From Cymodocea nodosa (Eukaryota; Streptophyta; Magnoliopsida; Alismatales; Cymodoceaceae), in NCBI GenBank assembly GCA_036874045.1, contig CM072346.1, positions 11,818,001 through 11,882,000 of the forward strand: a stretch of DNA of 64,000 nucleotides, given 5' to 3'. Under the pieces are notes generated by a model, which saw only the letters and a list, made by a program, of their open reading frames with translations, was not told the origin of the DNA and did no database searches. How positions within the stretch are numbered: the first letter of the stretch is position 1; the number at the start of each line of letters is the position of its first letter. Positions 23,711 to 35,558 of the stretch are shown one piece after another. Position numbers and translations under genes: made by a program.

Positions 23711-26700
23711 ATGGGCTGCTTTCAGTCCAAGGGAGGAAAAATGAGGCACTTTCCAGGGCACGAGAATCCTGTTCTTCTTGCGTCTCAGACAGCTTGTAAG
23801 AGTTTCACCCCTTTTTTTGCTTTCCTTTGGTTCCTATCGTTCTCTTCTGCCCAAATGTGGCCTTTGTGCCGTGTTATTGTCCTCCACTTTATTATCCACG
23901 GGGAAAAAAACTGTACAATGGAAATGTTCTCGTGGTATTTCGTCATTTCCAAAGAAAGATCATACCTTTAGAGTGCAAAGATAGGATTTCGTGTGTTTAC
24001 TACAGTGGATTACCCTATGTTTGTTTTTTTTTTTTGCTTGTATGTTGCTCTCGCTTTTGTAGGTACTAATAAGTTTTACCTGCCGGGTGCTCGTATGTCT
24101 CTCTACCTCTGTGTTTGCGTCTGTGTTCAAGATGTATCAGATGTTTTGTAAGGAATCGTAATGCTTTTTTATATTTAAAGCTACAATATAAAAAATGAGT
24201 AAGGATTCACAGAAAAGTTGCCTGTGGTCCAAAAGATAGGTAAAAACTACAACCGAGTAATCCTGGCTACTTCTACCTGCATGCTTGTCAAAACTCTTCC
24301 CCAATAAAACAGCAACGTTCGGTAGGATGAGATCGACTGTGCGACAGAACCAACCTCATTGGTATATACCATTTTGGAGTGAACAATGCTGGCAGACCTA
24401 AACCCGCATGTTACCATAACTGTAATCTTATCGTTGTCTCTGAATATTCTCCACAAATCTGTAAAAAAGTCCACAATTGTTTTCCCTAGCTACCGAAGTT
24501 GTTTAATCAACACGTCCAACAAAACAATGATGTAGATCTTCCCGTCAAACTGCAGGATATGCAATTGATCTCTGAATATTTGTCAACAATCTTCCTCTAG
24601 CTGCTGGCTGTGTCAGGTATCTAACTTTCAATGCGACATTCCTTACATAAAAACTAATGGATCAGCATCTAGGATGACTTTCTGTGGACTGCTAGGGATG
24701 AAGGAACCATCTCATGTGTTCTTTCCATTTAAACCTATCCCCTTTTCCAAGGATGTTGAGGCCAGATCCAAGACACCCATCGTCATGTTAAACTTTGCAA
24801 TCGTGGTTTCCTATTTCCATCATATTTCATGATATTATTGAGATCATGATCCTACAGGTATGCTTCCTTGGCAGTGGATGCCTGGCTGCCTTGTTCCTGC
24901 ACTAACCGAGCAACAAAGAAAAATCATCCCCCAAAGAATACATCAGACCTCCCATTTATCCAACAAAACCCACGTGTCACTACCATCCCTGGGCAACTTT
25001 AGCAACCAAGGTGAACATCTCTCTCGGTAGCAGTTGCTGGGTGTCATCCAGTAACCAAAATTCCTTTCTCTCATATCAAAAGGCATATATGGAGTCATTT
25101 GTCCTCGTCAACATTAAAGGTTTACATGGCTTGCACAGTAGGACCATACCAGCAATTTTTATTTATAGTCATGATTAATTTGTTGTCAATGTTCTGAAAA
25201 GTGGAAGTCCCATATGGGTTAAATTTTGAAAATAATTAGGGGCTAAATGGTTGTTTATCATTTTTTTTAAGTACGTCAATTCTGTAAACCATTAGAAAGC
25301 TGGAAGAATCTGAGTAATACAATTGTGGGGCATAATATTTTCATAGTGTAGCTGCCTGCCTGTTATATGGCACTTTATGGTTACATTAGGTGAGTGATTT
25401 AATAAACTCCTAAACTTTAAAAATAGAAAAAAAAAGTATGGTAATTTACGTTCCCGTGAAGAGAAAAAATATGTTGATTGCTTGACTTGATAGAATACTT
25501 CAAATCATATTTCTCAGGGTTGGTCCTACTGAATAGTGTTGTTGTATGAAGTCACCTAAAATAGTTCCAGTAACTATGAAGCAGTGTATATAGCCATACA
25601 AAAATCAACGTTTTTCCCTTCATTAGTATATCTATAGTCTAACCCCTGAATTGCAAATCATCCCTTGAATATCATAGTTCAAGATTGAAGTCTCCAAGAT
25701 TAAACAAGCGCTAAGTCTTAGGTCACATTCTCTTTTCCCAATTTAGTGTGTGTGTGTGTGTGTGTTTTTTTTTTTTTTTACTAACTTCAATCTCTTTAAT
25801 ACCTATGAACACTTTTTGACAAAAACAACAGAAAAATCACTGCTCAATTACTTTCAACTTTAACATTCCTTTTTTGGCATGTCTGATAAAACTGGGATCT
25901 CCCCACTAATCCTTTCTCTTTTTTCTAGTCAATGTTAGTGAAGTTGAAGCACTCTTCGAGTTGTTCAAAAGCATCAGTAGTGGTGTGATTGATGATGGGT
26001 TGATAAATAAGGTATCTATCTTTTTTAACTTGGTGCATACAGAAACACAGTCATGATTACTTAAGATAAGTTGCTCATTAATCTGTACATTTGTCACTAT
26101 ATTATTAGTATTGTTGCATAAGTATAATAAATATTTCCTCTTGTTGATAGCCATGGTCCCTTTGGAATCATTTGGATCAGCTTGAAGTTAGGCATCACGA
26201 TAATCTCAGTCTCATTCTATATACACCATTTATTTATTTAGTATGAACACCTTAGCTATTAACTGCTGAACTTACCAAAAGATTTCCTTCCAAATGCAGG
26301 AAAAGTTTCAGCTTGCATTGTTTAAAAACAGAAAAAAGGATAACCTTTTTGCTAATCGGGTAAGCCTCTTGACTTAATTTGTGATTGGGTTACCTTCCCG
26401 TAATTGATTTGAAATAGCATGATTTTCAGCAATGCCTTACCTTAAAAGGGTATTTTTCAAATATGCTACTGCATAGGAAATTTCAAATAAACTGGAAACT
26501 CTGGACATTAGATGATCTACCATTTATTATGATTTTACTTTCAGTGGCATGATCATTACAAAATAATATCTTACTTTATGTTTATATCAAGCCAAATGCA
26601 TGCATACAGTTTATCATCTTGTATCTGTCTACTCATGAAATTTCTAGAATGTCTCTTTTATTTGTGCTATTGAAAGAATGAAGATATGGTAAATAGTGTT

Positions 26701-29177
26701 GACATCTTTTATTTAAGTTTGCATTTCACATTTACAGATTTTTGACCTATTTGATGTCAAGCAAAAAGGAGTCATTGATTTTGGGGACTTTGTCCGTGCA
26801 CTCAATGTCTTTCATCCAAATGCTTCACGCGACGTGAAAGTTGACTGTATGCCTTTAATGGACATGCCCAATTTGATACTATAATGATGAGAACCAATTT
26901 AAATCTTTGTAATAGCAAACTAGTGACTAATATATTTATTCTATAATTCCTGTTTATACTGAAAGTGGGCATCATCTTGCAGTCTCGTTTAGGATCTATG
27001 ATATGGACCACACTGGATACATTGAACGTCAAGAGGTAATTCCTTTTTTATTTGTGATGAACAGCACTGAGATTTGGATACTCTCTGTCTGCATTTCATG
27101 GAATTATTCAACACATTATGCCTAGTTTTTTATCTCTTTAGTTTCTTCTGTAAGAAAAAGGATGTCTTTATTTATGATGAACAACATTCTTATCTGCAGA
27201 AAAACAGAAAATTAAATTGATTGGGAAAGGTGCCGCTCAATCATAACCAACTAAACCCCAAAAATTATTCATAAATGGGTATTAATACTGTTCAATTTGG
27301 TCCTCTCATCAGCATTTATAATCTTTTGCTCTGTTATTTGAAATTTGATTTGGTTGTCATGTGAGTTCTTGGGTGCCTATATTTTTAATTTTGTTTTTTT
27401 CTCTGGTTTTTCGTTTCCATCCTACCTCCTTCATAGGATGGTTACCTTGAATTGATTTTCTTGTGCACTTTTACAGATGTAATTGCATCAATTGATTTTC
27501 TTGTACACTTTACAGTTTTAATTGCATCATATTTTCCAAAAAATTGGAAATTTGATTTTTGCAGTAAGAATTTCATTGCTGTCTAGAATTTTTCATTTTT
27601 TATAAAATCTAAATTGTGGATATGCTAGAGGGTGCATGTAATGATTATTTGGTCCATCATATGAAAATATATTATTTTTATAAAGAGACAAATCATATTT
27701 TTTTCAAATGTCAATCTATTTCTATACGTTAGTTTAAAAACACTTCGGTTTACACTAAAAGCACAAGGGAAAAAAGTAGGTTCTACAACTTTTTGGACAT
27801 GTTTGGTCATTTTCATACATTAGATATAAATAATTGTTTATCAAATGGACTCTTAGTTACCTGTGAAGTTTTGTCATTTTCTTAATGAGATCTGACAACA
27901 ATAAACTCACTTATGGAATTTTATCAAGAACTTGTTATAAGATATCTCAAATAGTAGAAATTGTTGCATGTATGATACATGAGTGTATCCAGTGTCATTC
28001 ATGCGAACATAGCAATGGACAGTTTTTTGAGATGTGTGGATCATTCACAACTGTCCATTTTCCTTATACCTTACCGAGATTTCTTGCCCACTCATTGCAG
28101 TCATGCTGTGAAGTAAGTATCGTTTATGAGATTTTCTGACTTACAGGTCAAACAAATGCTGATTGCACTTCTTTGTGAATCTGATATGAGACTAACTGAT
28201 GATGCATTGGAAATTATTCTTGACAAGGTTAGGTTTGATATTTGTGCTACAAACGGCAATAAAGTTTGATGTAGCCCTGTCATATTTTGTATTTATGTGC
28301 CACTTCTAATGAGTTAGATATGGACAGACATTTTCGGAGGCTGATGTGAATCAAGATGGTAAAATAGATAAAGAAGAGTGGAGGAACTTTGTTTCTCGTA
28401 ATCCGTCATTGATGAGGATTATGACACTTCCATATCTCAGGTGAGAAACTTTTTTTTGTTTTAAACTTTAAGATTTTCTTCACTTCTCTTGCAAACCATC
28501 TAGTTAGGGCTCTCCACAAGTATTTTTTGTATTGCTCGTATGCATGGTGTCGTTTATCCATGACCCCATGATGCATGGGCTTTGATTTCTCAGTGGATAA
28601 TTACACTAAGGTTCAAGTTTTATCAAGCTAATAATCATTTTTCCTAGTAGTAAAATATTTTTGAATTGTAGGAGGCGTAGGAAACATTTTAAACTAAAAT
28701 CCCTTGTTTAAAACATTGGACACTGAACTTTTGAACTTGAATCTCTAGGATGATGGTTATGAGGGACAATTAAACATGCTATACAAGACATGATGTTACT
28801 TAATGAAACTGTGAAAGTCCATACGAATTCGAAGGTTCGAAAAAAAAACATTTGACTAGGGTGTCTAGTATTTTCTGGATGTCATAGACAACGAAAAAAG
28901 GTAATCTTAGAAGTTAAACATTGTTGTGTTTATGGTAGGAGAGTTTGATATATAGCAAAACTGAAAGAAAACAAAATTGAAAATTAAAATGTAAGCCTCA
29001 TATCCTAGTTTAAAACTTCTATTTTCTATGAATGGTTTACAACTTTTTTCCGCAATGATTGCTGTACAAAATTTTAGTGTTGTTATCATTTATTAGACTT
29101 GTGGGTTTTGCAGGGACATAACCACAACATTTCCAAGCTTCATATTCAACTCGGAAGTGGACGAAACGGCCACTTGA
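23711..29177 (+). CDS. CBL1: Calcineurin B-like calcium sensor, CBL1 type
   Basis: Eight coding exons: 23711-23795, 25929-26011, 26300-26359, 26738-26846, 26983-27035, 28147-28227, 28328-28440, 29114-29177; total 215 residues against 213 in Arabidopsis CBL1. The protein starts MGCFQSK, giving the Gly2 myristoylation and Cys3 palmitoylation that anchor CBL1/CBL9 at the plasma membrane. Four EF-hands follow: about residues 45-58, the [10 protein letters not shown] hand, the [13 protein letters not shown] hand and the [13 protein letters not shown] hand; it ends with the FPSF motif phosphorylated by partner CIPK kinases. CBL1 senses cytosolic Ca2+ and recruits CIPKs to channels and transporters. 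EF-hand 1 carries Lys58 where the family has the Ca2+-chelating Glu. Intron 1 is 2.1 kb. All eight junctions keep frame and follow GT..AG. CBL9-like is the only close alternative. Confidence 0.95.
25746..25765 (+). repeat. (TG)n microsatellite in CBL intron 1
   Basis: About ten TG units followed by a poly-T run just upstream of exon 2. Confidence 0.8.
27450..27530 (+). repeat. Tandem duplication of about 40 bp in CBL intron 5
   Basis: Two copies of a unit containing ATTGATTTTCTTGT, then a TTTACAG, then TTTAATTGCATCA-like sequence. Each copy includes a 3' splice-site-like TTTACAG. It lies within intron 5 (27036-28146). Confidence 0.55.
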
Positions 29178-31845
29178 GATCTAGCTAGCGTTTCGTCTTT
29201 CAGCTCGCGACGGTGAATCAAATGTGTGGACTCCATTCTCTACCCATTTCCTTACCTTCTTTTTAGATGAAATCCAAAGCCACCAGATCTAGGAATTGCA
29301 CTTCTGACAGTCAAGAACGTGCCATATGATGCTGTTTTCTTGGTGCCCTGGACGATGCTTTTCCATCTTAATTTGTAATCATCGTTGCCACTCGTGTTCT
29401 TACGTCCCCTTTCTCGATGTGTAGGATCCTTGAATGTTGGCAAGGATGGGTGAGATTTTTTTTTGATAAAGCTGTCAAGCAACGTTACGTCAAGTTAAGT
29501 TTTAAGGTTTAGAATGTAGGCAAAGGTGGTGTTTGCTGCCCTTTTAGTGATGTACGACACTTTTGTTTAGTATTTAGGATTTAAGATTTAGATCACATGT
29601 TAGAAGGAATAATAAATACTTCCATCACCCGTCAACTCAAGGAATTCTGAATCAAGAAATATTTATATGGTTTAGGGTCATAAATACAAGTGTAGAGAGA
29701 TAGATGTTAATGAGTGGTGTTGAGTTAGCACAACACAATCTGGATCGTGCTTAAGTTGGATTTCTTTCTTAATATGCACAAGTTGACGGATTAACTTATC
29801 CAACTCTGAAAGGAAACATTTTGTCCAGTGAATTATCATTTGGTTGTTTTCAAACAAGTCTCTAGTGTTGAAAAGCCAAACATCCAAGGTTAATCTTAGG
29901 TTTATTAAGGAGTACAGATTGAAGACATGCGACTAGATCCATAATGTCCCATCAGTATTATTTTCTTCAGATCCACGACAGCAGAATATCAAGTTAATAG
30001 CTGTGTTATCCCAGGTTGAACAAGCAATGCCTAGGCAAAAAACTCAACCAAGACAACCTGCAGAACATAACCAGCAGGCCGCAATGGCAACAACAACAAC
30101 CATCCTCATTCCCGTAACCGTGGCTTTAGAAAGTTTTGATCGTGTGTACTCTTAGGTAAACACAGTCAATGCTGATTCATTGACGGTATAATTAAAGTTA
30201 TTTCGGTAGAGAGAAAGAGCAAAAGGTTAAGTTGGTGGTGTATGGGTATTAATGTAACGTGTCTGGAGAAATGTCACAATTTCACTAGAGGAGGAGAGGG
30301 AAGAAATGAAGTTGTCACCTAATTTATTGAGGTAAAATTTAGAAAAGTTGAATGAGAAGGATTTCCTTCGTATAAAAGGTTGTGGATAAGGTGAATGTCT
30401 GTGGTAGAGATCTGGATAATAAGTGTTTGGGGGCAGGAGAGAGAAGGTGTTACGCATCCATCCCGTCTAGCTAAAAGCCAAACAACCTCTTTGGTGCAAC
30501 GAGACTTAAGCTTTACTTTACCCATAGCTAGTGGCATACGAAGGGAAGAAAGTAGAGAGAGGTTGATGACGTACAAAGATCCATACAGATAGAAATGTTG
30601 GGGAGAGGGTAGAAAAGATGGTAAGGATTCATGTAGGGAAAGGTTGCAAAGATGGGGTTGCAAGGAAGAGTGTGGGTGGACCACAAGGGGATTCATGCGA
30701 TGCAAAAGGGAGTGAACTTATAATGATCTATGTAGGCTCTAGGAAATAAGACAAGTGCGAACAGTGAGGATTCATGTCGTCGCAAGATCTAGTTTTGAGG
30801 TAAAGGTTGGTTCAAGTCGTGAAGAGTAAGAGACACGTAAAGAATTCATACGTCTGTGGGGAAGAGGCTAGGGTAAAAAAGTGAGATGAGGGAATAATGG
30901 GTTGCAAGGATGCATATAAACCCACCTAGGCTCCTCGGTCTATTGAGAGGATACCCGGTGTTCTCCTACGTAACTATGGATTAGGAAGTTGAGACTGATT
31001 TCTCACCTGTATTGTTGGGGTTTGGAGAAGGAGGCTAAGTTCGTTGGGGGCTAGGTTGCTAGAGTGTTAGGCTCTCTACTCAAGAACATTGGATGCTTCC
31101 AAAGGCCGATTAGGGTGCTAAGCTGCTGATTAAATGTCAAAGAAGACTTCGATCTTTATCTTTGCCATCCTTCCTTTAACTTATATTCTCCTATTCTTAC
31201 GTTTCGTTTTCATTTTTTTTTTGCTATGACTATGGTTGCACCTAGTGTATGTATGCTTGTTGTTCTTGTTTGACAACACACATGTACTTTTTCTTTTGTA
31301 TGATCGATATTTGTAGGTTCCCGCTCCCTTGTTTGATATTTCTCAAGCTGTTAAATGATCATTTAAGATGCGATGATGCTTCTTGGGTTGAAAGGGGGGG
31401 AAAGATGGGTCATGTGGCTATCTGGTAAAAGGAGATATGCCAGATGAAACCTGCCTGACAAAAATAATGAATGTCGGATGATGCTATCTGGTCAAACTGA
31501 GGAAAGGAGGAGAGGGAATTGTTGGATTCAACGTAACAAAGATACCTGTGAATGAACATCAAGATAATTTTCAAATCGATATTTATAAAAATGAAATTAT
31601 TTTTAAGAGTCCAAATGATCCAAAAGAAAGAGAGAAGGGGTAGATGGAGGAAGGAGGGGAGAGGAACGAAGTAGTGCGGGTAACATTGTATTTTGAATTT
31701 TTAAAGAATTAAAACTTACCGTTAAAAGAATGATAAGAGATTTCTTTGTCATTTAAATATAAAGATTTTGTTTTTACCGGTAATAATATTTTTTTCTTGT
31801 CACTTTTAGGATTTGCCTACTTTCACCACAATTAGCTTCTTGATG
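29178..31845. other. CBL 3' region and intergenic spacer
   Basis: The 3' untranslated region probably ends within 29180-29620 (AATAATAAA near 29608). Beyond that no gene is recognised; the minus strand is open at 30705-30319 but shows no conserved domain. Moderately GC-rich, G-rich text around 30850-31110. Confidence 0.4.
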
Positions 31846-32450
31846 CTTAAGTTATGTTTGTGTTATCTAGAAAGTTAGGAATTGTAAAGTTAAATTTTTT
31901 TTTTTTTTTAATTTTTTAAGATTTATGTCACACACGTGGGAAAGTTAAGAATAAATTTTTAATTTTCTTATGTATAAAATGTTAGAAATTCTAAACTTTC
32001 AGATTTTCTTCTATTTGAAAGTTGAGAAAGTAGTATAGGAATTATATTTATTTAATTAATTATTTTATTATTTAAAATTAATTATAATTAAAGTATATAT
32101 TGTTAATTTAATTAAAGTATTATATTATTTTAATTATTACTTTGTAATATATATTGTTGTTTTAATTAAAATTACTTTGTTTATACTTTTAATATAATTA
32201 AAGTATATTAATATAATATATTATTTTATTTAATTTTATAATATTAAAATTATAAATATTATTTTATTTAATTAATATTATTGTTTTTATTATTTTATTA
32301 TATAATATTACTACTATTATTTAATATATAATATTAAAATTTCAAAAACTATATACTTTTTCTAATTTTCCATTAATAGTATAAATACTTTTAAATTTTA
32401 CTTTCTGACCCTTTTTTTTTTTTACTTTTTAGGTAACATAAAAAGGTCTT
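31846..32450. mobile_element. AT-rich MITE-like element
   Basis: The left end (GTTATCTAGAAAGTTA near 31861) and the reverse complement of the right end (GTTACCTAAAAAGTAA near 32434) form a terminal inverted repeat. The interior 32030-32345 is almost pure A/T with no ORF. The superfamily cannot be told. Confidence 0.45.
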
Positions 32451-32660
32451 TAGAACCACCTTTACAAAAGTACACATGTTAAATAGAAAATTTTGAGAGA
32501 TGAAAATTGAAAGAAGGTTAATAATTTTGCATGCTTTGTGAGAGAGAAATAAAAGATTTGTGTTTACCTAATTTCTTATATTACGGTTACAATCTATCAT
32601 ATCAAAGATGCTTATTAATTTGAATCAAAGGCTGTTCAAGGAATGGTTGATTTTGCCAAG

Positions 32661-32667
32661 TATAAAA
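32661..32667 (+). promoter_or_regulatory. TATA box of the metacaspase gene
   Basis: TATAAAA about 287 bp upstream of the start codon at 32948; the only well-formed TATA in the interval. Confidence 0.4.
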
Positions 32668-32812
32668 CCTGAACAAATCACTTGCGGCGGTTTACACTTG
32701 AATACATGAAATTGAAAATGAAAACCATCCACACCGACGACTAACGAGATTTTTTTTTTACATTGGAAAAAAAAAAACTCAAATCAAATCACAGCCGTCC
32801 GTGCCGTTGCAA

Positions 32813-32896
32813 ATGGCAGCTCGAAGTCAACCGGCGCTCAAACTCCTCCGTGCGGACCACCACAACTGCGGGGGAAAGTCAAAGCTCCTCCATTAG
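32813..32896 (+). CDS. Upstream ORF in the metacaspase leader
   Basis: A 27-codon ORF (MAARSQPALKLLRADHHNCG...) ending 51 bp before the metacaspase start; a shorter 12-codon ORF lies at 32706-32744. GC-rich like the exon that follows. Translation is not shown; if the leader is as predicted, ribosomes would meet it first. Confidence 0.3.
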   Translation: MAARSQPALKLLRADHHNCGGKSKLLH

Positions 32897-32947
32897 AACA
32901 GACCCATAAGTTCCCGATCTCCAAGCTCCAGTTAGTCTCATCTGGGG

Positions 32948-35558
32948 ATGGATGTGGCGACGGCGTCGGTGGATTGCTCCCATTGTCAGGCGGCGTTGCG
33001 GCTGCCCCCGGGAGCCAGCTACGTACGATGCCTCGCATGCCGTGGCATCACCTACGTCGCCGCGGCGACCGCCCATCGTCAAAACCACGGCCGTGCGCCA
33101 GGAAGGCCACTACCACGCCCTCCACCTGGGGATATGCATATGGCATTGCCGACACCGGCGGTGGTGGCCGGGCCGTGTGGAAGGAAGAAGGCTTTGATCT
33201 GTGGGGTATCGTACAAAGGGACCGAGCACGAGCTGAAGGGGTGTTACAATGACGCCAAGTGCATGAAGTATCTTCTGGTCAACAAGTTGGATTTCCATGA
33301 GTCCAACATCTTCTTCCTCACCGGTAAGGGAAACGAATCCTCTCTACTGGTTTACTGTTTTCCGACGCTAGTAATGAAGCATCGATTTTGAAATCAAGGG
33401 AAGTCCCAAATGCTCGTAGGTTGGCCATCAAGTTTCAGTCATTTGATCCTTTCTTTTCTTTGAAAGCTGAGTTGCAGAGGAAGAGAGCGATCCCAACAAG
33501 ATCCCGACCAAGAAGAACATTAGGACGGGGCTGCGTTGGCTGTTGGCGGGCTGTAGGCCGGGGGACTCCCTGGTGTTCCACTACTCCGGCCATGGTTCGC
33601 AGCAAAGGGACGTTGATGGGGACGAGGTGGACGGGCTCGACGAAACCCTCTGTCCCATGGACTTCGAGCAGCGCGGGGTCATCGTGGACGACGAGATCAA
33701 TGACACCATCGTCAAGCCTCTTCCGACCGGCGTCAGGCTCCATGCCATCATCGACGCCTGCCACAGCGGCACCGTCCTGGACCTCCCATTCCTTTGCAGG
33801 ATGAACAGGTGAGGAAACAAGCCATGGACATTTGCTTACTCCCTCCGATCTATCCATGGTTGTACCGATGCAGGAGTGGGGAGTATGAGTGGGAGGACCA
33901 TCGGCCGAGGACAGGGGCGTGGAAAGGCACGAGCGGCGGCGAAGTGGTTTCTTTCAGCGGCTGCGACGACGATCAGACGTCCGCCGACACATCGGTAAAA
34001 CTTCTCGTGCCTGCGCCCCCGACACCCAAGAAATTAATTCTTGGTTATAAAAAATTACGATGCTCCCGTAAAATCAATCATTCCTGCAACGATAGAATAT
34101 AAATTTTTCTCGATTGGTAGTTCATAATTGGGATTTTTATTTTCCGGATGGATTTACTGCCACTTTTTGTCACCGTTATTTTATTACTCCTATAAAAAAC
34201 AACAGTAAATTTGTTCCTACGCGATCTTTGCAGACAAAAAAAATTACATAAAAATGGTAAAATTTTTGTTATATGCATAAATAAATACCTGTATTTCTAA
34301 TTTTGTTGTTTTCGTTCGTATACATAAATGTTAGAAAAATATAGAAGCTTTTGTTATTTTTCATTTTTATTATCCTTCAAATTTTTTTTTTTTTCTATCA
34401 GTTTCTAATAGATGTGTACCAACACTACTTTCGATTCAACTTTCATTTAAGGATGTGAAACTATTTCTAATAATTCCTTTATATAAATATACTCTGATAT
34501 CATAGGAAATCCTATCTTAAAAAGAAATAATCAGGAATAAAGATAATTAATATATATAAGTTTAGGTTTAGTTTCTGTTTAAAGGACATGTGACTATTTA
34601 CAACATCTTTCTTTGTACAAGACAACTTCCATAGATCAGAATACGTGGAGAGCATGGAATGCAATGCTCACTGTGTCCCCTCCATGGTTAAGATAAAGCA
34701 CATGCATGTCAAAAAAGCTTAGCCCTTGCATGGCAGTGTTGTTTTGTTTGGACTTGACTTCAAAATTTCTTTTCTTACAGTATGCAGAGAACCATTCTTG
34801 AAATCTGCATCAACTTTTTGATAATTATCATTCTATTGTCTGGATTCAAACTTCTAATTTCTTTCATTGTAATAGAAGAACAAAAAGGTCAAATATACCA
34901 CCGCCCTACTACTGTAGTTTATTCTTCAGCTTTATTAAGCACATACATCATGGATGATGCTGTGAGGCTTCTGGACATGAACAGGCTCTTTCAAGGACCA
35001 CCACAACTGGTGCCATGACTTATGCTTTCATTCAAGCACTTGAGAGTGGAGAGGCCACCACATATGGTAGCCTATTGAATTCCATGAGATCAGTCATAAG
35101 AAATGCAGGTACAGCAAGGATAGGTGGGGCTGTTACCACATTAATCACCATGCTGTTGCTAGGCTCTTATCCTGGATTTACACAGGTATGAATATGAAGT
35201 TGGGATGCATTCCATCTTCTGTTTCATAATGGAAGCATTTTTGCATTCTTCAAGGTTTCATCAATACTGCAGGAGACTAAAAATACTGTTGTTTTTTGAT
35301 TAACTAAAACTATTACTTTGAAATGTATTCTTCTATTTCAACAATAGTTTAGTTGATCAAGGATGACAATACTTGATCTCCCCTGAAATTTAAGTCTTGA
35401 AAAATGTAAGCATGGCAATCAATAACAGGGATGCAGAAGTACATTTTAATTTGTTTTTGGAATTTAGATAAAAGCTTATATTCTTGCTGTTGTTGCAGGA
35501 GCCACAGATGACATCCAATGAACAATTTGACATCTACAGCAAGAAATTCACCCTTTGA
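32948..35558 (+). CDS. MC1: Type I metacaspase with LSD1 zinc finger (MC1-like)
   Basis: Five exons: 32948-33323, 33478-33808, 33874-33994, 34985-35185, 35499-35558; 362 residues, normal for type I. The N-terminus has an LSD1-type C2C2 finger (Cys10, Cys13, Cys28, Cys31) and then a Pro-rich linker, followed by the p20 domain from about residue 82 with catalytic His164 in HYSGHGSQ and Cys220 in DACHSGT, and the p10 part to the end (FDIYSKKFTL). Family members are Ca2+-dependent, Arg/Lys-specific cysteine proteases; Arabidopsis MC1 promotes hypersensitive cell death and binds LSD1 through this finger. All catalytic and acidic Ca2+-site residues (DEVDGLDE) are present. Intron 3 is 990 bp, the others are short. 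First exons are GC-rich and the last two much poorer. All joins keep frame and follow GT..AG. Confidence 0.95.

Noticed and set aside
30319-30705. 128-codon minus-strand frame as a gene
   Set aside because: No recognised domain, no promoter or splice context; composition is that of local pyrimidine-rich DNA.
33435-33857. 140-codon open frame antisense to metacaspase exon 2
   Set aside because: Shadow of a GC-rich conserved exon; the sense frame contains the His/Cys dyad.
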